Shown one piece after another: positions 9,513 through 17,625 of a DNA stretch of 49,969 bases. Every line of letters begins with the position of its first letter. The stretch's first letter is position 1. The notes under the pieces are model-generated. The model was not told the origin of the DNA. It saw only the letters and a list, made by a program, of their open reading frames with translations, and ran no database searches. Source of the stretch: Gammaproteobacteria bacterium (GTDB lineage: Bacteria > Pseudomonadota > Gammaproteobacteria > SZUA-152); the NCBI GenBank assembly GCA_021647505.1, contig JAKIUN010000023.1, forward strand, positions 1 through 49,969, in the 5' to 3' direction. Position numbers and translations under genes: made by a program.

Positions 9513-11078
9513 GTGCAAAGCACCACACACCAAAACAAGCTGTTGACACGGCTGGGCTTGCAAAGCCCACTTGCTCGCCGGCTGGTGGTCAGTCTGGTAC
9601 TGGTCAGCTCGGTGCTGGCCCTGCTGATCACCCTAGCCCAGCTTTACACCGATTTCCGCCGTGATACGGCCAGTATTCACGATGAGCTACTGCAGATCGA
9701 AAAGAGCTTTAGCGAAAGCCTGAGACGCAGTGTATGGACCCTCAATGACACCCAGGTCAACGCTCAGCTGGACGGCATTCTCGCCCTGCCGTATATCGAA
9801 TCGGCCAGCATCCGTGTCGATGGCGAGGTACGTTGGCAACGGGTACGCAACGCCGGCGGTAACGAACCGAATCCCGACAGTCGTCAGTTGGTGCACCGCT
9901 TCGAACTCACCACTCGCTACAAAGACCACCAGCGTCATATCGGTACCGTGGCGATCATCGCCAGTCTGGAATCCGTGTACCGCCACCTACAGGACAAGGC
10001 TATTTTCATTCTTCTCAGCAATAGTGCCAAAACCCTGGTGGTTGTCACCCTGGTCTTTCTGCTGTTTCAGCTCACCGTCACTCGCCGCCTCAATGCCCTG
10101 GCACAGCACGCCCATGCCCTGGATCTACAGCAGACTCCACCGGCGCTGCCCCCGGCACGCAAACCCGACGACCCGCAGGCCGATGAGATCGACCAACTCA
10201 CCCACGCCCTGCACGACATGCAGGAGCGCCTCGCCGAGGCCTACCGACAGCAGGCTAGCCTCAACAACGAACTGCGCGAGGAATCCCAGCGCCACCAAAC
10301 CGCCTGCCACAAATTGGCCACCCTCAGCGAGCGCTTGGAAGATGATGTTCGACAACGCACCCAGGCTTTGCAGGCCAGCAACCGCGAGCTGGAAAGCTTT
10401 GCCTATGCCATATCCCACGATCTGCGCGCGCCCCTGCGCAGCATTATTGGCTTTAGTCAGGCCCTGCAGGAAGACTGTGCCGATCAGCTCGACGACGAAG
10501 GCCGCCAGTACCTCGAACGAGTCAATAACTCCGCCCTGCGCATGGGACAACTGATCGAGGATCTGCTCAAGCTCTCACGTATCAGCCAGAGCAAACTGCA
10601 CTGCCGCAAGGTGAACCTCAGCAACATCGCCATGGAGGTCGTCGAGCAACTGAGACTAGCCGATCCCGAACGTCGGGTATGGCTCGACATCCAGCCGGAC
10701 ATTAGCGCTTGGGGCGACTCCGGCCTGTTGCGCATTGCCCTCGCCAACCTGCTCGGCAATGCCTGGAAGTACAGTGCGGGCAAGGACGAGGCCCACATCG
10801 AGTTCGGCTGCCGAGAGGAAGAGGGAAACCAGACCTGTTTCGTGCGCGACAACGGCGCCGGCTTTGACATGCGCTATGCCAACCGCCTCTTCACCCCCTT
10901 CCAGCGCCTGCACCAGACTCGCGAATTCAAGGGCGAAGGAATCGGCCTGGCCACTGTGGCACGCGTCATCACCCGCCATGCTGGACGCATCTGGGCCGAG
11001 GCCAAACCCGGGCACGGCGCCACCTTTTATTTCTCCCTGCCCGCCACCCCACAGCGCAGCGAACGGACAGAGGAGTGA
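9513..11078 (+). CDS. Membrane sensor histidine kinase
   Basis: The protein has 521 residues and a GTG start 2 nt after the preceding stop. TM1 lies at about 23-45 and a periplasmic sensor at about 46-160 (SVWTLNDTQVNAQLDGILAL). TM2 is at about 163-188, then a HAMP-like linker and coiled coil to about 290. The dimerisation box SHDLRAPLRS has the phospho-acceptor H302. The ATPase domain has an N-box (LANLLGNAWKYS), G1 DNGAGFDM, an F-box (LFTPFQRL) and G2 GEGIGLA. The SHDLRAPLR box is of the type shared with phytochrome-like kinases. No receiver domain is attached and no response regulator lies nearby, so its partner is encoded elsewhere. Co-transcription with the binding protein suggests that protein is its input. 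Confidence 0.92.
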   Translation: MQSTTHQNKLLTRLGLQSPLARRLVVSLVLVSSVLALLITLAQLYTDFRRDTASIHDELLQIEKSFSESLRRSVWTLNDTQVNAQLDGILALPYIESASIRVDGEVRWQRVRNAGGNEPNPDSRQLVHRFELTTRYKDHQRHIGTVAIIASLESVYRHLQDKAIFILLSNSAKTLVVVTLVFLLFQLTVTRRLNALAQHAHALDLQQTPPALPPARKPDDPQADEIDQLTHALHDMQERLAEAYRQQASLNNELREESQRHQTACHKLATLSERLEDDVRQRTQALQASNRELESFAYAISHDLRAPLRSIIGFSQALQEDCADQLDDEGRQYLERVNNSALRMGQLIEDLLKLSRISQSKLHCRKVNLSNIAMEVVEQLRLADPERRVWLDIQPDISAWGDSGLLRIALANLLGNAWKYSAGKDEAHIEFGCREEEGNQTCFVRDNGAGFDMRYANRLFTPFQRLHQTREFKGEGIGLATVARVITRHAGRIWAEAKPGHGATFYFSLPATPQRSERTEE

Positions 11079-11169
11079 ACCCTAAAACCTCAGTCCTGCC
11101 CTCTCAATCCTGTCCCTTCTCCCCCAAGCTGCTAAAATCGCCTCCCCAACCCTTGCCAGGCCAAACCCC

Positions 11170-12225
11170 GTGACCACCACCCTCACCCTGACCGACTTCC
11201 TCGACCAGATCGGTACCCTGCCGCGCTTTTTCGGCCTTGGCCGCCGTATCAGCGAAATTCCGCGCGAGCGCTTCACGGCCTTCGAGAACGCCGAGGAACC
11301 CTGGCCGCAACCCTTTCAACAGGCCGCCTGGCTGGGCATCCTGTTCAATGACACCCAGACCGGCGAACCACACCTGTGGTTTCTGCGCTTCCCTCTCGAT
11401 GAACAGGGCCTGCTGATGCAGGCTGCGCGCGATGAATTCCTGCACCGCATCATCGATAGCGCCGGCCAGCCCGGCAGCGCCGCCGACCCTTCAACAGACC
11501 AGCTCGGCGATAACCCCTTCGGCTTCAAGCCCAACGAGGCGCAGATGGCCAACCTGCACGCACGCATTGCTTTCACGCAGGGGCAACCGGCCTCACCGCA
11601 ATACGCCCACACGCTGGAATACTTTAGCGGCGAACAGGGCTTCGAACAGTGGCAGTTTGTCGGTCTGCAGGGCATCGCCGATCTGGCCATACGCCACGAC
11701 GTGCACGCCGAGCTGCTCACCCGGGCCATCCCACAGCTACCCACCGAACCCTTCAACGTGCTCTGTGGCTGCCTGGAAAACGAGACTATTGGCGACGGGC
11801 TGGTCGACGCCCTCGCCGCCCGCCTGTACAGCGAACTGGCCGCCGACAACCCCGATCCAGTACTGATCGCGGCGACCCTGCGTGGCCTGTCCAATGGTGC
11901 TCAGCGTGAAAAGGTCATCGCCACCACACAGGCCACGCTGAACAGCGAACTGGGCAAGCACCCGGAAATCCTTGCCGCCATTGCCGGTCGCGCCTGGGAG
12001 ACCCTGTACGACAACGACCTGCGCACGCGCTTTTTACTGCGTCTGGCAGAAAGCGGCCAGCGCGCCTTCGACAGCATCCTCGCCGACCTGCTGTTCCTGC
12101 CCGTGCTGCGCAATCTGCTGCTGGCCGATATTCGCGGCAGCCAGCTGCCGCAGGAAGTACAACAGACCATCACCGGCTTCATTCAGCGTTTCGCGCAAGA
12201 TGCCACCAACAGGAGCAAGCCATGA
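11170..12225 (+). CDS. DUF3549 family protein of unknown function
   Basis: This protein of 351 residues has a GTG start and no signal peptide or membrane segment. It begins MTTTLTLTDFLDQIG, with FFGLGRRISEIPRERFTAFE and QAAWLGILF following. From memory this pattern matches the DUF3549 family of gammaproteobacteria. The C-terminal two thirds are helical with repeat-like stretches (LIAATLRGLSNGAQREKV, then EILAAIAGRAWETLYDN), suggesting an alpha-solenoid. The function is not known. It starts an operon: its stop overlaps the surviving start of a purT remnant, followed by VWA and J-domain genes. Confidence 0.75.
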   Translation: MTTTLTLTDFLDQIGTLPRFFGLGRRISEIPRERFTAFENAEEPWPQPFQQAAWLGILFNDTQTGEPHLWFLRFPLDEQGLLMQAARDEFLHRIIDSAGQPGSAADPSTDQLGDNPFGFKPNEAQMANLHARIAFTQGQPASPQYAHTLEYFSGEQGFEQWQFVGLQGIADLAIRHDVHAELLTRAIPQLPTEPFNVLCGCLENETIGDGLVDALAARLYSELAADNPDPVLIAATLRGLSNGAQREKVIATTQATLNSELGKHPEILAAIAGRAWETLYDNDLRTRFLLRLAESGQRAFDSILADLLFLPVLRNLLLADIRGSQLPQEVQQTITGFIQRFAQDATNRSKP

Positions 12226-12303
12226 GCATCGGCACACTGCTGTCCGATTCTGCCACCCATGTGATGCTGTTGGGCAGTGGCGCGAGTCAGCCCTGGCGAA
12301 TGA
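12222..12303 (+). pseudogene. purT: Remnant of purT (formate-dependent GAR transformylase) with nearly the whole gene deleted
   Basis: The ATG at 12222 overlaps the previous stop (ATGA) and has AGGAG at 12211-12215. The first 20 codons read MSIGTLLSDSATHVMLLGSG. This is the PurT N-terminus: E. coli PurT has GTALRPAATRVMLLGSG followed by ELGKEV. Homology ends exactly there. In the next frame the sequence reads RVSPGE and stops with TGA at 12301-12303. That looks like a PurT C-terminal tail and sits just before the CGGAG site of the next gene. I infer one internal deletion of about 1.1 kb joining both ends of purT out of frame. Read without the frame change, it could still make a 33-residue peptide ending at 12323. 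Confidence 0.72.
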
Positions 12304-12315
12304 CGGAGCACGCCC

Positions 12316-13020
12316 ATGCCTGACAAAAAGCTGCCTGAAAAATCCTCCGCCAAGACCGTTGCCGCCTTTTTGCAGAAGGCCGCCGGCACGCTGCCCGCAC
12401 GCACCGGTACAGCGGGCAAAAACCGCGGCCGCCTGATCTTCGCCCTCGACGCCACCGCCAGCCGCGAGGTCAGCTGGGATCGCGCCAGCCATTTGCAGGC
12501 AGAAATGTTTCAGTCCACCACCCAATTGGGCAGCCTCGATATCCAGCTATGCTATTACCGTGGCTTTGGTGAATTTCACCCCACTCCCTGGCTTGCAGAC
12601 AGCCGCCAGTTGCTGCGTGAAATGACCGCTGTGCACTGCCTCGCCGGGCATACGCAGATCGGCAAACTGTTGCAACATGCCCTGCGCGAAACCCGCAAAC
12701 AAAAAGTTAATGCCGTGGTCTTTATCGGCGACTGCGTGGAAGAGAACATCGACAACCTGGGTCAGTTAGCCGGACAGCTGGGCCTGCTGGGGGTGCCACT
12801 GTTCCTGTTTCATGAAGGACATGACCCCAGCGCCGCACAGGCCTTCCGCCACCTCGCCGAACTCAGCGGCGGCGCTTATTGCCCCTTCGATGCCAATAGT
12901 GCGCAACAACTGCGCGACCTGCTCGCCGCCGTGGCGGTATTCGCCGTCGGCGGCCACAGCGCATTGACGGACTTTCACCGCCGCCACGGCAGCACCCTGC
13001 TAAAGCTCACCCGGCGCTGA
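12316..13020 (+). CDS. von Willebrand factor A-like domain protein
   Basis: This protein has 234 residues and no export signal. The first 40 residues are Ala/Lys-rich, then a VWA fold begins with IFALDATAS. This is a DxTxS version of the metal-ion-dependent adhesion motif. The rest of the domain follows ([13 protein letters not shown], a Thr in [11 protein letters not shown], and [14 protein letters not shown] as the second acidic site). VWA domains bind Mg2+ and mediate protein contacts, and intracellular bacterial ones often serve AAA+ or chaperone assemblies. The ribosome binding site CGGAG at 12304-12308 is 7 nt from the ATG. The next gene, a J-domain protein, starts 1 nt after the stop. 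Confidence 0.8.
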   Translation: MPDKKLPEKSSAKTVAAFLQKAAGTLPARTGTAGKNRGRLIFALDATASREVSWDRASHLQAEMFQSTTQLGSLDIQLCYYRGFGEFHPTPWLADSRQLLREMTAVHCLAGHTQIGKLLQHALRETRKQKVNAVVFIGDCVEENIDNLGQLAGQLGLLGVPLFLFHEGHDPSAAQAFRHLAELSGGAYCPFDANSAQQLRDLLAAVAVFAVGGHSALTDFHRRHGSTLLKLTRR

Positions 13021-13021
13021 G

Positions 13022-13759
13022 ATGTCTCGCCTGCTGTTCATCCTCATCCTGTTGTTCTGCGTCTGGCTGGCGATACGCTGGTTCGTGCGCACTCCACCGC
13101 ACAACGTGATCCGCATCCTCAAGCGCATCGGCCTGGCCGTGCTGGTGCTGGGTGTCGTCTTCCTTGCCGTCACCGGACGCCTCCACTGGATCGCCGTCCT
13201 CGTCTTCGCCATTTTGCCCCTGCTACGACGTGGCTGGGTGCTGCTGCGCTACCTGCCCTTTCTGCGCGGCCTGTATGCCCGCCATCAGGCCGGACAGGGC
13301 CAGCGTCCGCCGGCCAGCGGCCAGCAGTCCACGGTGGAGACGCGCTTTCTGCGCATGAGCCTGAATCACGACAGCGGCGACATGGACGGTGAAGTGCTGG
13401 AAGGACACTATGAGGGACATTTTCTCAGCCAGATGTCACGCGAGGCGCTGCTGGATCTGCTGAATCAATGCCAGACGGCCGACGATGATTCCGCCGCCCT
13501 GCTGGCGGCCTATCTCGACCGCCACCATGACGACTGGCGCGAGCAGTCCGAGGCACACCAGCAACGTGCCAGCACCGCCAGCGGCCCCATGAGCGAAGAG
13601 GAAGCCCGTGCCATTCTCGGCGTGGAGCCGGATGCAATGGAAGAGGAGATCATCCAGGCCCATCGCCGCCTGATGCACAAACTGCACCCGGATCGCGGTG
13701 GCTCGGACTACCTGGCGGCAAAGATTAATCTGGCCAAGGACTGTCTGATCAAAGGCTGA
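13022..13759 (+). CDS. Membrane-anchored J-domain (DnaJ-like) protein
   Basis: The protein has 245 residues. Two hydrophobic segments open it ([19 protein letters not shown] and [15 protein letters not shown]), with a third weaker one near residues 58-75. A cytoplasmic middle region follows ([10 protein letters not shown]-like, then a helical [14 protein letters not shown] segment). A short C-terminal J-domain carries the essential HPD tripeptide in [21 protein letters not shown]. This layout resembles Pam18/TIM14- and DjlA-like proteins, which bring DnaK to a membrane site. The gene abuts the VWA gene. The client is unknown, and a joint role with VWA and DUF3549 is inference from the operon. 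Confidence 0.85.
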   Translation: MSRLLFILILLFCVWLAIRWFVRTPPHNVIRILKRIGLAVLVLGVVFLAVTGRLHWIAVLVFAILPLLRRGWVLLRYLPFLRGLYARHQAGQGQRPPASGQQSTVETRFLRMSLNHDSGDMDGEVLEGHYEGHFLSQMSREALLDLLNQCQTADDDSAALLAAYLDRHHDDWREQSEAHQQRASTASGPMSEEEARAILGVEPDAMEEEIIQAHRRLMHKLHPDRGGSDYLAAKINLAKDCLIKG

Positions 13760-13904
13760 GTGATCGTGCCGGCAGACCAAGGGCCGCTGATTCAGCACTT
13801 TTCGTCACTCCGACGAATGCCGCAGTCCAGTGAAAATAGATGGCTACTGGGTTCCGGTATTCGCCAAAATAACTCCATTCAAGGCCATTATCCGACAAAA
13901 ATAG

Positions 13905-13932
13905 TTGGCTTTTACCCAAGCGGCGCTATATT
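13905..13932 (+). promoter_or_regulatory. tusE: Candidate sigma70 promoter of tusE
   Basis: TTGGCT at 13905-13910 and TATATT at 13927-13932 are separated by 16 nt. The predicted start near 13939 gives a leader of about 45 nt containing the GGAGCAGG ribosome binding region. Confidence 0.5.
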
Positions 13933-13983
13933 AGAAAAACAAGATATATTAACCATCATTTTGAGAAGGACAGGAGCAGGAAA

Positions 13984-14316
13984 ATGCAAGTAGAAGCAAA
14001 CGGCAAGATCATCGAACTGAGCGAGGCAGGCTGGCTGGAGAATCTCGACGAATGGACCCCGGAGGTGGCCGTAGAGATTGCCAACAACGAGAAGGTCGAG
14101 CTGACCGACGAGCACTGGGATATCATTAATCTGGCCCGTGAGCTTTTTGAAGAAAACGGCAGGGTCTGCGAGCCACGCGCCTTTTCCAAGCACATGAAAA
14201 AGCTGTACGGCAAGGATCGTTGCGACAGCAAGTATCTTTACGCCTTGTTTCCCTACGGTCTGATCAAATCTGCCAACAAGATCGCCGGTCTGCCGCGTCC
14301 AAAGGGCTGCAGCTAG
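13984..14316 (+). CDS. tusE: TusE/DsrC family sulfurtransferase subunit
   Basis: This 110-residue protein has the DsrC fold signatures WTPEVAVEIAN, LTDEHWDIINLARELFEENG and KYLYALFPYG. The C-terminus is IAGLPRPKGCS. The penultimate C109 is the conserved sulfur-carrying cysteine. The second cysteine of true DsrC, found about ten residues earlier, is replaced here (KSANKIAG). That fits TusE, which passes persulfide from TusBCD to MnmA for 2-thiouridine in tRNA, rather than dissimilatory sulfite reductase function. tusBCD are not in the window. The gene stands alone, convergent with a rhodanese gene. Confidence 0.87.
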   Translation: MQVEANGKIIELSEAGWLENLDEWTPEVAVEIANNEKVELTDEHWDIINLARELFEENGRVCEPRAFSKHMKKLYGKDRCDSKYLYALFPYGLIKSANKIAGLPRPKGCS

Positions 14317-14340
14317 CCCTTAGATGCTGGTAACGGTAGT

Positions 14341-14410
14341 GAACCGCATCGTTCGCGTGAGATCGAGCGTTGCTCATTGAGGAGGCCATCGTTTCCAACC
14401 GATGCGGTTC
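14341..14410. repeat. Inverted repeat between convergent tusE and rhodanese genes
   Basis: GAACCGCATCG at 14341-14351 is the exact reverse complement of CGATGCGGTTC at 14400-14410, with a 48-nt loop. No T-run follows either arm, so it is not a classical terminator. The position between converging genes suggests it limits read-through or is a small extragenic palindrome. Confidence 0.5.
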
Positions 14411-14417
14411 GCAGAAT

Positions 14418-15140
14418 TCATTGATCCGCCGGAACAATCACCGTGAGACCAAGAATCTTCCAATCCTGCATACCCCCGCGATAGTAATAAATCTTCTCCG
14501 CCGGATAGCCAAAATCAAGCAAAGCATGAATGGCGTGGGGAGACTGGCCACACCACATACCGTTACACCACAATGTTATCTCCTTGGCTTTGCTGAAATT
14601 CCATTCACTGCTGCCGACACCGTTGCCCATTATGCTTTGCAGGCTGGCCATGGCATTCTCCAGAAAGGAGGGGGAGGTCTTTCGGGTAACACCGAGTCTG
14701 GCCAAAACGGCGGCTCTGGCTGCCTCATCTTGGTCGTTACCAAAGCGGGTAAAAGGAATATTGATTGAGCCCGGGATGGTACCCTTTTTATACCAGGAAG
14801 GTGTACGTGCATCAATGAGAAGACCCTTGCCTTTGTTCAATTTATTTTCGATAAACGTCAATACTTCCAACTCTCCCACAGTGACCACGCCCGGGGCCAC
14901 TTGAGTCGGCTGGATACAGAAGGGAGGACACTTCCGCGAGGTCTTTGTAAATCCACCCGTCAGCATATGCTGTTGATCCTGGATACGCCGGATCTCGACC
15001 GCCTTTCCATCGTGTGTGGTGCTGACATAGGGCAGGCCCTCCCGGATATTGACCTCCAATGCCTGCACAGAAACGGCACAGAGAAAAAACCCTGCCGCCA
15101 CGGCCAAAAAGTAGATACCCTGTTTTTTATGAACCTTCAT
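14418..15140 (-). CDS. Exported rhodanese-like protein
   Basis: This 240-residue protein has a signal peptide (YFLAVAAGFFLCAVSVQA, cut after residue 27). The rhodanese domain covers about residues 85-235: LLIDARTPSWYKKGTIPGS, then the catalytic loop WCNGMWCGQS with C192 and C197, and YYYRGGMQDW at the end. The loop is longer than the usual CxxGxR and holds two cysteines. A second pair, C71 and C75 in RKCPPFCIQP, precedes the domain. Rhodaneses carry sulfane sulfur on a cysteine. A periplasmic location with four cysteines suggests sulfur oxidation, redox or metal chemistry outside the cytoplasm. A small exported protein is encoded just upstream on the same strand. Confidence 0.83.
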   Translation of the reverse strand: MKVHKKQGIYFLAVAAGFFLCAVSVQALEVNIREGLPYVSTTHDGKAVEIRRIQDQQHMLTGGFTKTSRKCPPFCIQPTQVAPGVVTVGELEVLTFIENKLNKGKGLLIDARTPSWYKKGTIPGSINIPFTRFGNDQDEAARAAVLARLGVTRKTSPSFLENAMASLQSIMGNGVGSSEWNFSKAKEITLWCNGMWCGQSPHAIHALLDFGYPAEKIYYYRGGMQDWKILGLTVIVPADQ

Positions 15141-15197
15141 GAAAATTATCCTTGTTTTCCCACCTAGATCCCAGTGAGAATACTGGTTTCCAGCGGG

Positions 15198-15611
15198 TCA
15201 TTTTTTCTGGAAATAGAGGTCAAGAATCAGATTGACGGTCTTTAATATTTTTCCCGAAGATGTCATGTGATAATCGACAATCTGTGCTTTATGCGGCTCT
15301 GACAGACGGCTGTAGAAGGTGTAAACATTCGGCCTCTCGACTTTCAGTGCATACTCAAATCCCTTGCGTCCGCCCTCAACCGGCCTTGGACTACCAATGG
15401 CGCCACCACGTGCGGGGACAGAACCGGCCGTATCCTCATCGAGAACGTCGGCACTGGATTCCGCCTCGGCTTCAAGCTCGGACAAATAATCGGCGGCGAC
15501 TGGCGCCGATGACACCATCGCTATCACCAGGCCGGTGAAGACGATGTGACGTTTGCAGCCTGAAAGGGCCTCCCCATATTGTTGAAATACTGCAGCGATC
15601 CCACTATGCAT
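15198..15611 (-). CDS. Small exported protein of unknown function, upstream of the rhodanese gene
   Basis: The frame encodes 137 residues. Residues 22-40 form a hydrophobic segment (HIVFTGLVIAMVSSAPVAAD) that reads as a signal peptide with cleavage after VAA. The start could therefore be downstream of the first ATG. An acidic linker (LEAEAESSADVLDED) follows. The C-terminal part (YALKVERPNVYTFYSRLSE, then SGKILKTVNLILDLYFQKK) looks like a small folded domain. I do not recognise the family. It is on the same strand as the rhodanese gene, with 57 bp between them, so the two are probably co-transcribed and co-exported. Confidence 0.62.
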   Translation of the reverse strand: MHSGIAAVFQQYGEALSGCKRHIVFTGLVIAMVSSAPVAADYLSELEAEAESSADVLDEDTAGSVPARGGAIGSPRPVEGGRKGFEYALKVERPNVYTFYSRLSEPHKAQIVDYHMTSSGKILKTVNLILDLYFQKK

Positions 15612-15863
15612 ACATCAGTCCCTATCATTAAAATCCCGTAAGGCCAGCCGCCCTAAAAACAGCCTGGTAATACCCACCATCCACAAACTTAGTCACGCTC
15701 TTGTAAGCGATATCTCCATCTATAATTGTTCATTCGCGTGCGTGATTCGGCTATGGGGGAGACAATCTTTAGAGTCGCTCGCCCAACGGGAAGATAAACA
15801 GTTAATTGAACAAGAAATTGACTAAAACGGCGGCACCATAACCTATTTCTGGGCGAATAATAG

Positions 15864-16030
15864 GGTAATATCACCAATGCCATTAAGTTAAGCCTGAGAT
15901 CCTGCTTGTTGTAGGTTGGTGGTGAGCCTGCGAACCCCAACGAAGCCAATAATGTTGGGGTTCCTTCGTCACCGCCAACCTACAAAACAGTCGTGATTTT
16001 GTTAACTTAATGACATTGGTAATATCACCA
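15864..16030. mobile_element. MITE-like nested palindromic element
   Basis: The 450-bp gap between the small exported gene and dtd holds no gene but contains this 167-bp structure. Direct repeats GGTAATATCACCA stand at 15864-15876 and 16018-16030. Inside them is an outer inverted repeat, ACCAATGCCATTAAGTTAA at 15873-15891 against TTAACTTAATGACATTGGT at 16002-16020. Inside that is an inner imperfect palindrome from GTAGGTTGG at 15911 to CCAACCTAC at 15983. The layout of direct repeats outside nested inverted repeats, with no coding capacity, suggests a non-autonomous mobile element. The core resembles short palindromes dispersed in other proteobacteria. The rest of the gap (15612-15863) shows nothing clear. 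Confidence 0.6.
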
Positions 16031-16061
16031 TAATATCGATCCACTGTGCATACTCAATGGA

Positions 16062-16511
16062 TCAATCTGTGGCAGAAACCTGTAACCAGAAGGTCACGGG
16101 GCCATCATTCAACAGGGATATTTGCATATCGGCGCCAAACATACCCGCTGCCACCGGCTCATAACACTGCTTGGCCTGCGCCAGGATTTCCGTAAACAGC
16201 TCCCGCCCCAGTTCCGGAGAGGCTGCATGACTGAAGCTGGGACGCGCCCCCTTTCGCGTATCCGCGACGAGGGTGAACTGGGGCACCAGCAGCAGGCCAC
16301 CCGCCACATCACGCACACTGAGATTCATTCGCCCCGAATCATCGGCAAAGACACGATAAGCCAATATCCGCTCCAGCAAGCGCGCGGCGATGGCCTTCGT
16401 ATCCTCGCGCTCAATCCCGACAAACACCAGCAGGCCCTGATCAATGCACCCAACTAGTTCACCATCGGCATACACGCTGGCCTCGCTGACACGCTGCAGC
16501 AGACCAATCAT
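16062..16511 (-). CDS. dtd: D-aminoacyl-tRNA deacylase
   Basis: This 149-residue protein, the usual length for DTD1, begins MIGLLQRVSEASV. It carries the two family motifs that form the active site across the dimer: PQFTLVADT (usually SQFTL) and NDGPVTF (the Gly-cisPro motif). KGARPSF between them is also conserved. The enzyme removes D-amino acids and glycine mischarged onto tRNA. The start ATG overlaps the stop of pip by 4 bp, so dtd is translated from a pip-dtd message. Confidence 0.96.
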   Translation of the reverse strand: MIGLLQRVSEASVYADGELVGCIDQGLLVFVGIEREDTKAIAARLLERILAYRVFADDSGRMNLSVRDVAGGLLLVPQFTLVADTRKGARPSFSHAASPELGRELFTEILAQAKQCYEPVAAGMFGADMQISLLNDGPVTFWLQVSATD

Positions 16512-17458
16512 GCCAACCGCCGGGCTATGTTGTCGGTGGCACGCACCAGGGCGTCGATAATACCGGTCTCCAGCGCCGAATGCCCGGCATCCGGGATGAT
16601 CTGCAACTCGGCATCGGGCCAGGCATGGTGCAGATCCCAGGCACTCTGCATGGGGCAGACCATGTCATAGCGTCCCTGCACGATTACGCCGGGGATACCC
16701 GTCAGGCGGCCGACATCGCGTAGGATCTGATCCGGCTCTAGGAAACTGTCGCGACTGAAATAGTGACATTCGATACGCGCCAAACTCAGGGCATTGTGTG
16801 GCTCGCTGAAATGGTCGATGACCGTCTTGCTGGGATGCAGGGTCGAGGTACGCCCTTCCCATTTCGCCCAGGCCTTGGCCGCCGCCATGCGCGCTACTTC
16901 GTTTTTACTGGTAAGACGTTGATGGTAGGCCTTGAGCAGGTTACCGCGCTCTGCCTTGGCAATCGGCTTGAGATAGTCTTCCCAATAATCGGGAAAAATA
17001 TGGCTGGCACCCTCTTGATAGAACCAGCGGATTTCATGCGGACGACAAAGAAATATACCGCGTAGCACCAGTCCCAGCATCCGGCCGGGGTGAGTCTGTG
17101 CATACACTAAGCTTAATGTGGATCCCCAGGAGCCACCAAACAGTAGCCATTTTCTGATACCCAGATGATCGCGAATGAATTCCATGTCCGCCACCAGATC
17201 CTGCGTCGTATTATTTTCCAGTGAGGCGTGCGGCGTCGACTTTCCGCAACCACGCTGATCGAAGAGAATGATGCGGTATTTTTCCGGGTCAAAAAAGCAG
17301 CGATGCACCGGAGAGCAGCCAGAGCCGGGGCCACCGTGCACGAACAACACGGGAATACCCTCCGGACTGCCGCATTCCTCAACATACAACCGGTGCGGGT
17401 TCTGCACACGGAGGGTGTGGGTGACATAAGGTTTGATCTTCGGATAGATATCCCGCAT
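16508..17458 (-). CDS. pip: Proline iminopeptidase (peptidase family S33)
   Basis: This 316-residue alpha/beta-hydrolase has the oxyanion motif HGGPGSGC and DQRGCGKSTPH. The nucleophile serine is in GGSWGSTLSL. The acid lies in VQGRYDMVCP and the final histidine in PDAGHSALE. These are the standard marks of proline iminopeptidase, a cytoplasmic enzyme that releases N-terminal proline from peptides. The length matches the bacterial family. It forms a two-gene operon with dtd through a 4-bp overlap. The 167 bp between its start and the H-NOX gene show no other feature. Confidence 0.95.
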   Translation of the reverse strand: MRDIYPKIKPYVTHTLRVQNPHRLYVEECGSPEGIPVLFVHGGPGSGCSPVHRCFFDPEKYRIILFDQRGCGKSTPHASLENNTTQDLVADMEFIRDHLGIRKWLLFGGSWGSTLSLVYAQTHPGRMLGLVLRGIFLCRPHEIRWFYQEGASHIFPDYWEDYLKPIAKAERGNLLKAYHQRLTSKNEVARMAAAKAWAKWEGRTSTLHPSKTVIDHFSEPHNALSLARIECHYFSRDSFLEPDQILRDVGRLTGIPGVIVQGRYDMVCPMQSAWDLHHAWPDAELQIIPDAGHSALETGIIDALVRATDNIARRLA

Positions 17459-17625
17459 GGCGCAGACCTCGGCAATGAGACTTAATCTGTTTTTGAATTA
17501 CAGCCCGCCAGCTTATACCAAGTAATTCTAGCCAGAGAATGTTGGCGAGTTCAGCGGACGAGTGCCACCGATAGAGTTATATGTCGTTGCGAGGAAAGAT
17601 CAGAATTTGAAACCCTACGAACCGC

